Below, piece by piece: positions 1 through 6,167 of a stretch of DNA of 10,725 bases. The DNA is taken from positions 1 to 10,725 of the forward strand of contig CAMOGC010000037.1 in assembly GCA_946613955.1 (NCBI GenBank), read 5' to 3'. The position numbers and the translations under genes were made by a program. The notes under the pieces were generated by a model that made no database searches, was not told the origin of the DNA, and worked only from the letters and a program-made list of their open reading frames with translations. Position 1 is the first letter of the stretch; every line of letters starts with the position of its first letter. The DNA comes from an uncultured Clostridia bacterium (GTDB lineage: Bacteria; Bacillota_A; Clostridia; Christensenellales; Aristaeellaceae).

Positions 1-2
1 AG

Positions 3-374
3 AAGCTGGATACCATTGCCCAGAGCCACGAGCACGGCGAGCTCACGCAGCAGGTCAAGCCGATCCTGCTGGATCTGTTCCACTTTATCTATGAAAACCA
101 GGAGATGTGCCGAGTGCTGCTCAGCCCCAACGGCGACATGAATTTTCTCCATCGGCTGTATGAGGCCATCCGGGAGCGATGCCGCGAGATCTGGGGGGAT
201 CAGGTCGGCGGCGTCAGTGAAAAGGAGTTTGACTATCGCTACAGCTTTGTGGTCTTTGGCTGCGCGGGCATGATCCGGGCCTGGGTCAACAGAAACTGTC
301 AGGAAACGGACATGCAGATGGCGGAGCTGGCGGACAGGATGATCCGCCGCGGCACCATTGACCCGGTCGGGTGA
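3..374 (+). CDS. TetR/AcrR-family transcriptional regulator, C-terminal part (5' truncated by window edge)
   Basis: The open frame enters from the left edge (first full codon at base 3) and ends at TGA 372-374, giving 123 residues. They are mostly amphipathic helices of the type seen in the ligand-binding and dimerisation domain of TetR-family repressors, especially the TetR_C_8/DhaS-like group: a segment resembling LLDLFHFIYENQEMCRVLL, then helices around FLHRLYEAIRERCREIW and a last helix region with FVVFGCAGMIRAWV. The DNA-binding helix-turn-helix would lie upstream, outside the window. The first ATG inside the frame (base 105) is not a credible start because the homologous helices begin upstream of it. 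The gene points towards cysK, 142 bases away, but cysK has its own strong promoter, so a functional link is not shown. Effector and targets are unknown. Confidence 0.8.
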   Translation, partial: KLDTIAQSHEHGELTQQVKPILLDLFHFIYENQEMCRVLLSPNGDMNFLHRLYEAIRERCREIWGDQVGGVSEKEFDYRYSFVVFGCAGMIRAWVNRNCQETDMQMAELADRMIRRGTIDPVG

Positions 375-421
375 CTAAAGGAAAACTGTGAGCGGGATTC
401 TTTTGAAATCTGATTAACCTA

Positions 422-450
422 TTGACAAGGTGGGTTGAAGGAGGTATAAT
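422..450 (+). promoter_or_regulatory. Sigma-70/SigA-type promoter for cysK
   Basis: A perfect -35 hexamer TTGACA (422-427) and a perfect -10 hexamer TATAAT (445-450) are separated by 17 bases. Transcription would begin near base 457, giving a leader of about 60 bases before the cysK start. This is the strongest promoter match in the window and suggests high basal expression that a repressor or leader element would hold in check. Confidence 0.85.
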
Positions 451-470
451 GCACGGGAGTTGAACGGATA

Positions 471-490
471 AGGGTAGGGGATGATACCCT
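471..490 (+). promoter_or_regulatory. Inverted repeat in cysK leader, candidate operator
   Basis: AGGGTA (471-476) and TACCCT (485-490) are perfect 6-base arms around an 8-base spacer, centred about 24 bases after the predicted transcription start. The position fits a roadblock-type operator or a small RNA hairpin just before the ribosome binding site. In Firmicutes, cysK is commonly controlled by the Rrf2-family repressor CymR, but I cannot match this repeat to a known CymR box with certainty. Confidence 0.4.
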
Positions 491-500
491 ATTGCATGAT

Positions 501-508
501 GAAAGGAG
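501..508 (+). promoter_or_regulatory. Ribosome binding site that fixes the cysK start
   Basis: GAAAGGAG lies 8 bases before ATG 517. An in-frame ATG at 481 would add 12 residues but has no comparable site and lies inside the inverted repeat, so the start at 517 is preferred. Confidence 0.8.
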
Positions 509-516
509 CGTTTCCC

Positions 517-1446
517 ATGTCAAGAATCTTCCAGACCGCGGACCAACTGATCGGCAATACCCCTCTTCTTGAGCTGACGCACATCGAGAACTCCGACGGA
601 CTGAAGGCCAGGCTGCTGGCCAAACTGGAGTACTTCAACCCGGCGGGCAGCGTGAAGGATCGCGTTGCCAGGGCGATGATTGACGACGCGGAGGCGAGGG
701 GAGTACTGAAGCCCGGCGCGACCATTATTGAACCGACCTCGGGCAATACCGGTATCGGCCTGGCCGCCGTGGCGGCCGCCAGGGGATATAAGATCATCAT
801 CGTCATGCCCGAGACCATGTCCGTCGAGCGGAGGCAGCTGATCAAAGCTTACGGCGCCGAGATCGTGCTGACCGAGGGAAGCAAGGGCATGAAAGGCGCG
901 ATCGAAAAGGCGAACGAGCTCGCGGGCCAGATCGAGAACAGCTTCATTCCCGCGCAGTTTGACAACCCGGCCAATCCGAAAACACACTTTACCACGACCG
1001 GGCCCGAGATCTGGCGGGACACCGACGGAAAGGTCGACATCTTTGTGGCCGGTGTCGGGACCGGCGGCACGATTACCGGCGTGGGCCAGTATCTGAAGTC
1101 CGTCAACCCCGATGTCAGGGTCGTCGCAGTCGAACCGGCGTCCTCGGCCGTGCTGTCCACGGGCGTGGCCGGAGCCCACAAGATTCAGGGCATCGGCGCG
1201 GGCTTTGTGCCGAAGGTGCTGGACACCGACATTTACGACGAGATCATAACCGTTTCCAACGAGGACGCCTTCGCCGCCGGCAAGCGCGTCGGGCGCGAAG
1301 AGGGCGTGCTGGTTGGCATTTCCTCCGGCGCGGCGGTCTGGGCGGCCATCCAGCTGGCCCGCCGCCCCGAGAACGAAGGAAAGACCATCGTAGTGCTTCT
1401 GCCCGATACCGGGGACCGCTACCTGTCCACCCCCCTGTTCGCATAA
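517..1446 (+). CDS. cysK: Cysteine synthase A (O-acetylserine sulfhydrylase)
   Basis: The 309-residue protein is a fold-type II PLP enzyme that makes L-cysteine and acetate from O-acetyl-L-serine and sulfide in the cytoplasm, the last step of cysteine synthesis. Visible hallmarks in order are [11 protein letters not shown] near the N-terminus, the PLP Schiff-base lysine K47 in NPAGSVKDR, the substrate-binding loop TSGNTG (74-79), the phosphate-binding glycine loop GVGTGGT (179-185), GIGAGF (226-230), the GISSGAA motif (267-273) and the typical ending [12 protein letters not shown]. Length equals that of normal CysK (about 305-325). The start at 517 gives the usual N-terminus and has a good ribosome binding site. 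It is preceded by a consensus promoter and followed by an intrinsic terminator, so it is probably monocistronic. No cysE (serine acetyltransferase) is in view. CysM and cystathionine beta-synthase are relatives, but the motifs fit CysK best. Confidence 0.96.
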   Translation: MSRIFQTADQLIGNTPLLELTHIENSDGLKARLLAKLEYFNPAGSVKDRVARAMIDDAEARGVLKPGATIIEPTSGNTGIGLAAVAAARGYKIIIVMPETMSVERRQLIKAYGAEIVLTEGSKGMKGAIEKANELAGQIENSFIPAQFDNPANPKTHFTTTGPEIWRDTDGKVDIFVAGVGTGGTITGVGQYLKSVNPDVRVVAVEPASSAVLSTGVAGAHKIQGIGAGFVPKVLDTDIYDEIITVSNEDAFAAGKRVGREEGVLVGISSGAAVWAAIQLARRPENEGKTIVVLLPDTGDRYLSTPLFA

Positions 1447-1527
1447 GGCAGGAATCGGTCAGAGAATGAGCGACATCTGAGACGCCGTTTAGTTCCGCGC
1501 CTCCGCGGTGCTTGCTTCGAGGCTCTC

Positions 1528-1555
1528 TTTCAATCAGTTTCTTTTTCAATCAGTT
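1528..1555. repeat. Short tandem direct repeat, 16-base period
   Basis: TTTCAATCAGTT occurs at 1528-1539 and again at 1544-1555, within a pyrimidine-rich stretch between the cysK stop and its terminator. It is probably a small local duplication; no function is evident. A 5-bp hairpin (CCGCG/CGCGG, 1495-1508) precedes it. Confidence 0.6.
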
Positions 1556-1575
1556 CCGGCTTGATCAGCCATACG

Positions 1576-1619
1576 GTCAGATCCCAAGGGGTCTGACTGC
1601 TTTTTCAGGTTTTTTTTCG
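1576..1619 (+). terminator. Rho-independent terminator of cysK
   Basis: GTCAGATCCC (1576-1585) pairs with GGGGTCTGAC (1588-1597), a 10-bp stem with one G-T wobble, followed by TGC, five T and then CAGG and a run of eight T. It lies about 130 bases after the cysK stop and is oriented to end plus-strand transcription before the convergent protease gene. Confidence 0.85.
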
Positions 1620-1620
1620 C

Positions 1621-1660
1621 GTAAAAATCAAAAGGGGAACTCCCCGCGTGGGGAGTTCCC
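1621..1660 (-). terminator. Rho-independent terminator of the cysteine protease gene
   Basis: A perfect 11-bp inverted repeat, GGGAACTCCCC (1635-1645) and GGGGAGTTCCC (1650-1660), encloses a 4-base loop. Read on the minus strand it begins 38 bases after the protease stop and is followed by CTTTTGATTTTTA, a T-rich tail. On the plus strand the hairpin is followed by GAAGAG, not T, so it works mainly for minus-strand transcripts. Confidence 0.85.
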
Positions 1661-1698
1661 GAAGAGAATTTCGCGGCTGTGCTATTCAGACGCTATTC

Positions 1699-4200
1699 TT
1701 ACGGAACAACAACCGTACGGGTCTCACCATAGGCCCCGCAGGCGATCTTCCTGTGCTCCTCCGGCACGGAGTCGTCCGTGTTATCCACGAAGGCGCAGAC
1801 CTGAACCTCATATTCCCCGGACGCGAGCCCGCCGACGATCAGATCGGTCTGCCCGGCGCCAAAGGAGGAGGTTTTCCATTCCTCGCTGCCCTTCAGCCGA
1901 TACTGAACCTGGCAGCCATCCGCGCCCGTATCAGAGAGATCCGTTACGGAAAGATGGATTTCACCGTCCCGCGCCGAGAGGGAGAGGATGTCCGGCGTGC
2001 CGGGAACGATGGTGAAATAGTCAACGAGTGGTTCGGCGCCAGGAACCTCGCATGTGCCGATCCCCGTGACCTCCGCCCGGGCGAGGCCGCAGCGGATATT
2101 ATCCGTATACTTCAGCTCATAATGCACGCCCTGCTTCGGCGTCGCGCCGATATCGCTCAAGACCAGAACGAGGGGCTTGATTTCCTGCCCGGTATACGTC
2201 TGGACGGACTCGACCACCAGCGCGAAATCAAGGCGGCCCTGGCGAACCTCGACCGGGAAGATTTTTGTTCCGATTCCTTCAACGGACACCGAGAGCAGGG
2301 CTGTTCCGGGCGCTTTCGCTGTCAGAATCAGCCGGGAGTTCTGCTCCTTCGGCTCGATCTCCACGATGCCCTCCGAACCGGGCAGCAGCCGCCACTCGAT
2401 GGACGGATGATGCCCGACCCCGAAGCCGCTGCTGGCGACCAGCTGCAGCGTACAGATGTCCGAATCGTACCCCTTCATCATGGAGAGAGACGTATTCGAA
2501 TGGGTCAGTTTCAGCTTGACATCCGCCGACGCCCGGTCGCCGTAGGTCTTGATTGGGAAATTATCATAACCCAGATGGATCAGTTCATCCGAACCCGACT
2601 CCTTCGATTCGTTTAGCTGGGCATCGACGATGGTCTTGTAATCCTGCCATTGCCCATCCTGAAGCAAATAGCTTTCCTTTTCATTCACGATAGCCACATA
2701 ATCCCCGTCATCGAAGATGGTGCCAGCCTTGGGCGTGATGATATCGTATTTTCCATCCGCGTTGGTCAGCGCCACGGAGACGGAGTAATACTGATCCTTC
2801 TGCACGCGGATTTCGCCGACCTGGATGCGGTGGAAACCGGCATCGGGAAAGAAAACGTCGCCTTCCGCCACCATCAGCCCGTCCTCGGGCGACTGATAGG
2901 CGTCCTGCAGAAGATAAATCCGATAGCGCACGGAGGTGCCAGCCGAGCCCGTCATGCAGGAGATGGCCCGGAGCGTTTTGGAATGATCCGCCCGGAACAC
3001 ATTAGCCATGGCCACGGGCGTGTCGCGGGTTTCCGTATAGAGAGCGGCGGCCGGACAGTAATCGAACTGATCGACGCTCTGGGTCATGGGGGCCACCTTC
3101 AGCTCCATGGAGACCGGCTCGCTGATGGAATGGTCGTAATACGAGATCCAGAAATACCCGGTATGCCGTCCTTCACTGTCGACGATGCCCCAGTTTCCCC
3201 GACCGTAGGAGGGAAATTCCTCCAGCGCCGATCCCCAGCTGTTTTTGACCAGCCAGGCGCCATCCGCCGGGGGCTGATGCCCGGAAAGAAAGTTTTCCTT
3301 CGGATAATGATCATCCCACCCGACGATGGCTACTGAGTGATTGGAAGCGCCGAAATCCCAGGTATAGTGCGCCCAGTTTTCGCTGATATATTTTACGTTG
3401 GCTCCCGTGAGCGTTTCGGGCACGTTGGCATCCGCGCGCACGCTGACCATCACGCCGCGCTTTTGAAGAAGCTCCCGCTTGATGGCCGTCGTGCCGGCTT
3501 CATTATAGGTATAATGCTCCGGGGCATCGAGCACGGCGGGAGCGGGAAGGAAATGGGCATCGACGAGAAGATAATTCTGGTGAAACCTGAATTCCTCCGG
3601 GATACTCCAGTCGTCCTCGTCGCTGTAGAAATAGTTCCGGAAGGCGCCGTCGATATAATCCAGGGTGGTGACGCGCTCTTTGCCGTGGTACTCAAAGGAC
3701 TCTCCGACGTCCGCCGCGGCCGGATGCTCGTCGGAAGGCCCGACGCCCTGGGCAAAGAGCGAGACCGCCATGATCGTCGATCCCGATCCGAAAACCTGGG
3801 ACATGTTCCGGGGATCGCTGGGCACGAAGCCCTCCCCGTTGTGCGTGTTGGAGGGATCGTTCAGCGGCATATGGGAAAAATAGGCCAGCTGCCTTTCGGA
3901 CAGGTTCAGGGTCTTCCAGGCGTCCGGGTCATCGGCGTACACGGAGCCCAGGAGACTTGTTTCCGCGGCGGAGACGGCCGCGAAGGCCCAGCAGGAGGAA
4001 AACGGATTCTGGAACCGGACCGGGGTCACGTAGCAGCGGTCGCCGATGCCGTCCCCATCCGTATCGACGCTTCGCAGGTCAAAGGACGCGGGCAGCTCGA
4101 CCTCGGCCGCCTCTTCCGCCATCGCGACTGACGCGCCGGCCGGGAAGCAGAAAGTCAGCAGCAGGATCACGACCAGCGCCACCAGGATCGTTTCTTTCAT
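1699..4200 (-). CDS. Secreted C1A (papain-like) cysteine protease with lectin-like, Ig-like and FN3-like domains
   Basis: The 833-residue protein starts at ATG 4200, which opens a clear Sec signal peptide: MKET, a hydrophobic core (5-26), then a likely cleavage near AMAEE. The catalytic domain (about 36-360) has the papain-family residues: oxyanion Gln64, nucleophile Cys70 in SCWAF, His288 in NHSVAIVGWDDHY and Asn320 in WLVKNSWG. A Ca-binding-like DTDGDGIGD (46-54) sits between the FDLR motif and the active site. Residues about 373-545 match the lectin-like domain usually attached to clostridial C1A peptidases. About 560-652 looks like a BIG2-type Ig fold, 655-733 like the YTGQEIKP...GVHYELKYTDN surface-protein repeat, and 735-832 like FN3. 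There is no LPXTG motif, SLH domain or C-terminal membrane helix, so release or non-covalent wall binding is expected. The frame stays open upstream to 4377, but that part is basic, not signal-like and without conserved sequence. The ribosome binding site is weak (GAGAGGG about 14 bases upstream). Substrate is unknown. Confidence 0.9.
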   Translation of the reverse strand: MKETILVALVVILLLTFCFPAGASVAMAEEAAEVELPASFDLRSVDTDGDGIGDRCYVTPVRFQNPFSSCWAFAAVSAAETSLLGSVYADDPDAWKTLNLSERQLAYFSHMPLNDPSNTHNGEGFVPSDPRNMSQVFGSGSTIMAVSLFAQGVGPSDEHPAAADVGESFEYHGKERVTTLDYIDGAFRNYFYSDEDDWSIPEEFRFHQNYLLVDAHFLPAPAVLDAPEHYTYNEAGTTAIKRELLQKRGVMVSVRADANVPETLTGANVKYISENWAHYTWDFGASNHSVAIVGWDDHYPKENFLSGHQPPADGAWLVKNSWGSALEEFPSYGRGNWGIVDSEGRHTGYFWISYYDHSISEPVSMELKVAPMTQSVDQFDYCPAAALYTETRDTPVAMANVFRADHSKTLRAISCMTGSAGTSVRYRIYLLQDAYQSPEDGLMVAEGDVFFPDAGFHRIQVGEIRVQKDQYYSVSVALTNADGKYDIITPKAGTIFDDGDYVAIVNEKESYLLQDGQWQDYKTIVDAQLNESKESGSDELIHLGYDNFPIKTYGDRASADVKLKLTHSNTSLSMMKGYDSDICTLQLVASSGFGVGHHPSIEWRLLPGSEGIVEIEPKEQNSRLILTAKAPGTALLSVSVEGIGTKIFPVEVRQGRLDFALVVESVQTYTGQEIKPLVLVLSDIGATPKQGVHYELKYTDNIRCGLARAEVTGIGTCEVPGAEPLVDYFTIVPGTPDILSLSARDGEIHLSVTDLSDTGADGCQVQYRLKGSEEWKTSSFGAGQTDLIVGGLASGEYEVQVCAFVDNTDDSVPEEHRKIACGAYGETRTVVVP

Positions 4201-4299
4201 TACGGTGTCACCATCCCTCTCGAAAAAAGTAATTTGAGTATGCAGCGGCGGGAATCTGCGCTCTACACCTTTTCGACCCCGAAAAAGCGTTTTCCTGCA

Positions 4300-4305
4300 A
4301 TTATG
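4300..4305 (-). promoter_or_regulatory. Candidate -10 box for the protease gene
   Basis: On the minus strand CATAAT (5 of 6 matches to TATAAT) lies about 95 bases before the protease start, with a predicted transcription start near 4293. No good -35 is seen at 16-18 bases; that position falls inside the palindrome at 4315-4335, which would suit activator dependence or a repressor site. This is a weak call resting on one hexamer. Confidence 0.3.
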
Positions 4306-4314
4306 GTCGTTCCG

Positions 4315-4335
4315 GTTCATCCGAAACGGATGAAC
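4315..4335. promoter_or_regulatory. 21-bp perfect palindrome, candidate operator in the divergent region
   Basis: GTTCATCCG (4315-4323) and CGGATGAAC (4327-4335) are exact reverse complements around AAA. A 9-bp arm with a 3-base spacer is typical of a dimeric regulator site (LacI/GntR/TetR-like in general form), and the site lies between a protease and a divergent glycoside hydrolase. A 3-base loop hairpin is also possible, but no T tract follows on either strand, so it is not a terminator. Confidence 0.5.
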
Positions 4336-4361
4336 GAGGGCCCGGCCCCGATGTGAACGGT

Positions 4362-4377
4362 ATGCCGGTTTCGGCAT
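4362..4377. repeat. Small inverted repeat in the divergent region
   Basis: ATGCCG (4362-4367) and CGGCAT (4372-4377) form a perfect 6-bp hairpin with loop GTTT. It lies 26 bases from the larger palindrome. No T run follows on either strand. It may be a second regulatory site or chance in GC-rich DNA. Confidence 0.35.
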
Positions 4378-4423
4378 CCATCGCCTCCCAGGCCGAAAAA
4401 ATCAAAAAAGTCGAGTACCATAG

Positions 4424-4452
4424 TGCAAAGAATATCAGAAATGCGGTATAAT
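4424..4452 (+). promoter_or_regulatory. Candidate promoter for the glycoside hydrolase gene
   Basis: A perfect TATAAT lies at 4447-4452. The hexamer 17 bases upstream, TGCAAA (4424-4429), matches TTGACA at only 3 of 6 positions. Transcription would start near 4459, leaving a leader of about 78 bases. The weak -35 would fit control by an activator or catabolite signal. Confidence 0.5.
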
Positions 4453-4526
4453 ACTGATTATGGACGCAATCTGGCAACGGATGCAGACGCCGAGACGAAA
4501 ACATCGACGGAAGGGAAAGCATTCGC

Positions 4527-4532
4527 GGAGGT
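4527..4532 (+). promoter_or_regulatory. Ribosome binding site that fixes the glycoside hydrolase start
   Basis: GGAGGT ends 4 bases before ATG 4537. The open frame extends upstream to an ATG at 4423, but that ATG precedes the predicted transcription start and its reading shows no domain sequence, so 4537 is chosen. Confidence 0.8.
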
Positions 4533-4536
4533 AAAA

Positions 4537-6075
4537 ATGGAAAAGAAATTGCAGGTTGAACGGTGGGGCTGCCTGGAACTGTCCTTTCGCGGGAAGACAG
4601 AAGGGAATCCGTTTACGGACTACACGATCCGGGGAACCTTCCAGGGAGAAAGCGAAACGGTTGTGACCGACGGATTCTATGACGGGGACGGCGTTTACAG
4701 AATACGTTTTATGCCGTCCTATACGGGGGAGTATCAGTATACGGTCGGGGGAACTTTCGGCGAACCCCAATCCGGGCGCTTTTCCGTCACGGAGGCCGGA
4801 CCCGGAAATCACGGCCCGGTCCGGGTGCATAACCAGTTCTATTTCAGCTACGCGGATGGCACGCCGTTCTATCCGATCGGGACGACCTGCTATGTCTGGG
4901 AGCTGCAGTCGGATGAGCTGATCGAGCAGACGCTCCGCTCCCTGCGGGAGGCCAGGTTCAACAAAATCCGCTTCTGCATTTTTCCGAAGCATTACGACTA
5001 TAACTTCGGGGAACCGAGATCCTATCCCTATGAAGGAACCCCCATGGATTCCTCCGTTCTGACGAAGGAAAACTTTCTTCAGTTTATGGGAAAATCGGAG
5101 GGAAACCATTTCGACCTTACGAGGTTCAACCCCGCGCATTTCCGGCATATCGAGGACTGTGTCCTGAAGCTTCAGGAAATGGGGATCGAAGCTGACCTGA
5201 TCGTCATGCATCCCTACGACCGGTGGGGCTTTTCCTGCATGCCCCGCGAGGCGGACGAGCTGTACTGGAAATACGTGCTGGCGCGCTTGTCCGCCTTCCG
5301 GAATGTCTGGTGGGCCGCGGCCAACGAATATGACCTGCTTTTCTCCAAGAAGGAAGAAGACTGGGAATTCTATGGCGAGCTGATGACCCGCCTGGATCCC
5401 TATCACCATCTGCGGTCGATTCATCAGTGCATCAATATGTACGACCATACGCGGCCCTGGATCACCCATTGCAGCATCCAGCGGCGCGATGTTTACCGGA
5501 CCGCCGAAAATACCGACGAGTGGCGGAAGCAGTACGGAAAGCCGGTCGTGCTGGACGAGATCGCCTATGAGGGCAATCTTCAGTACGGATGGGGCAATAT
5601 TTCCGGGGAGGAGCTGATCCGGCGGTTCTGGGAGGGCGCCCTGCGCGGAGGATATCCCGGGCACGGGGAAACCTTCCTAAGCCCGGACGATGTCATCTGG
5701 TGGAGCCATGGCGGCCGGCTGCATGGGGAAAGCTGGAAGCGGGTCGGCCTCCTGCTGGATGTGCTGACCGCGGTTCCCGGAAACGGCCTTAAGCCCGCGG
5801 AGGGAAATCACAGGGACGACTGGGACTGCGTCCACGCCATCCCGGCCGTGGCGGCCTCCTGGCGGGAAAGCGACTACCATCTGTTTTATTTCAGCTTCAT
5901 GCGCCCTTCCTTCCGGGAGTTTCGCTTCCCGGAAAACGAAAAATGGAGGGTGGAGGTCATCGACACCTGGAATATGACTATCGAGGATCGCGGAATCCAG
6001 CAGGGAAGCTTCCGCGTGGAGCTGGGCGCGAAGCCTTATATGGCGATTCGCCTTCGCAGGGACACCTCCATATGA
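4537..6075 (+). CDS. Putative glycoside hydrolase, DUF5060-DUF4038-DUF5605 architecture
   Basis: The 512-residue protein has no signal peptide and should be cytoplasmic. Residues about 6-85 (VERWGCLELSF... and MPSYTGEYQYTV) match the beta-sandwich DUF5060 domain. About 98-410 is a TIM-barrel hydrolase of the DUF4038/GH clan-A type, opening with FYFSYADGTPFYPIGTTCYVW. About 430-510 is a DUF5605-like C-terminal beta domain ending PYMAIRLRR. Two acidic residues have clan-A retaining glycosidase context: E264 in WWAAANEYD (candidate acid/base, after the usual Asn) and E341 in PVVLDEIAYEG (candidate nucleophile). The substrate cannot be told from sequence; relatives act on plant or other complex glycans. 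It lies divergent to the secreted protease and 92 bases upstream of the PatB-like gene. Domain assignment is from memory of the families; catalytic residues are inferred. Confidence 0.82.
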   Translation: MEKKLQVERWGCLELSFRGKTEGNPFTDYTIRGTFQGESETVVTDGFYDGDGVYRIRFMPSYTGEYQYTVGGTFGEPQSGRFSVTEAGPGNHGPVRVHNQFYFSYADGTPFYPIGTTCYVWELQSDELIEQTLRSLREARFNKIRFCIFPKHYDYNFGEPRSYPYEGTPMDSSVLTKENFLQFMGKSEGNHFDLTRFNPAHFRHIEDCVLKLQEMGIEADLIVMHPYDRWGFSCMPREADELYWKYVLARLSAFRNVWWAAANEYDLLFSKKEEDWEFYGELMTRLDPYHHLRSIHQCINMYDHTRPWITHCSIQRRDVYRTAENTDEWRKQYGKPVVLDEIAYEGNLQYGWGNISGEELIRRFWEGALRGGYPGHGETFLSPDDVIWWSHGGRLHGESWKRVGLLLDVLTAVPGNGLKPAEGNHRDDWDCVHAIPAVAASWRESDYHLFYFSFMRPSFREFRFPENEKWRVEVIDTWNMTIEDRGIQQGSFRVELGAKPYMAIRLRRDTSI

Positions 6076-6078
6076 CGG

Positions 6079-6112
6079 AAGCCGGGTCTGGTTATTGTCC
6101 GTTTGGCTTTTT
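6079..6112 (+). terminator. Weak terminator-like hairpin after the glycoside hydrolase gene
   Basis: AAGCCGGG (6079-6086) can pair with TTTGGCTT (6102-6109) through five Watson-Crick and three G-T pairs, with a long loop, directly followed by a T-rich tail TTTGCGTTTT. The stem is weak, so partial readthrough into the next gene is likely. Confidence 0.3.
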
Positions 6113-6167
6113 GCGTTTTCCTGGTCAACATTTAGAGCTTGATACTATTATGAGGAGAAAGGGAAAA

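Noticed and set aside
437..463. Tiny open frame MHGS after a perfect AAGGAGG overlapping the cysK -10 box
   Set aside because: The ATG (449-451) lies before the predicted transcription start, so it would not be in the cysK RNA; with four codons it is most likely chance.
1648..4131. Long plus-strand open frames, nearly continuous over 2.5 kb (1648-2616, 2650-3336, 3337-4131)
   Set aside because: They lie exactly antisense to the protease, which has a signal peptide, a full set of catalytic residues and recognised domains. High GC and codon bias leave the complementary frame nearly stop-free; the translations show no domain.
4201..4377. N-terminal extension of the protease to an upstream ATG
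   Set aside because: It would place 59 basic, non-hydrophobic residues before a normal signal peptide and would cover the palindrome and the candidate promoter.
4435..5664. 409-codon minus-strand open frame
   Set aside because: It is antisense to the glycoside hydrolase with no ribosome binding site or recognisable domain; it is a compositional shadow.
6122..6151. Promoter TGGTCA-N18-TATTAT before the PatB-like gene
   Set aside because: Transcription would start about 10 bases before ATG 6168, inside or after the ribosome binding site, so it could not give a normal mRNA.
5943..6167. N-terminal extension of the PatB-like lyase to 5943
   Set aside because: It overlaps the end of the glycoside hydrolase in another frame; family homology begins at MRELYDFETR and a ribosome binding site precedes 6168.
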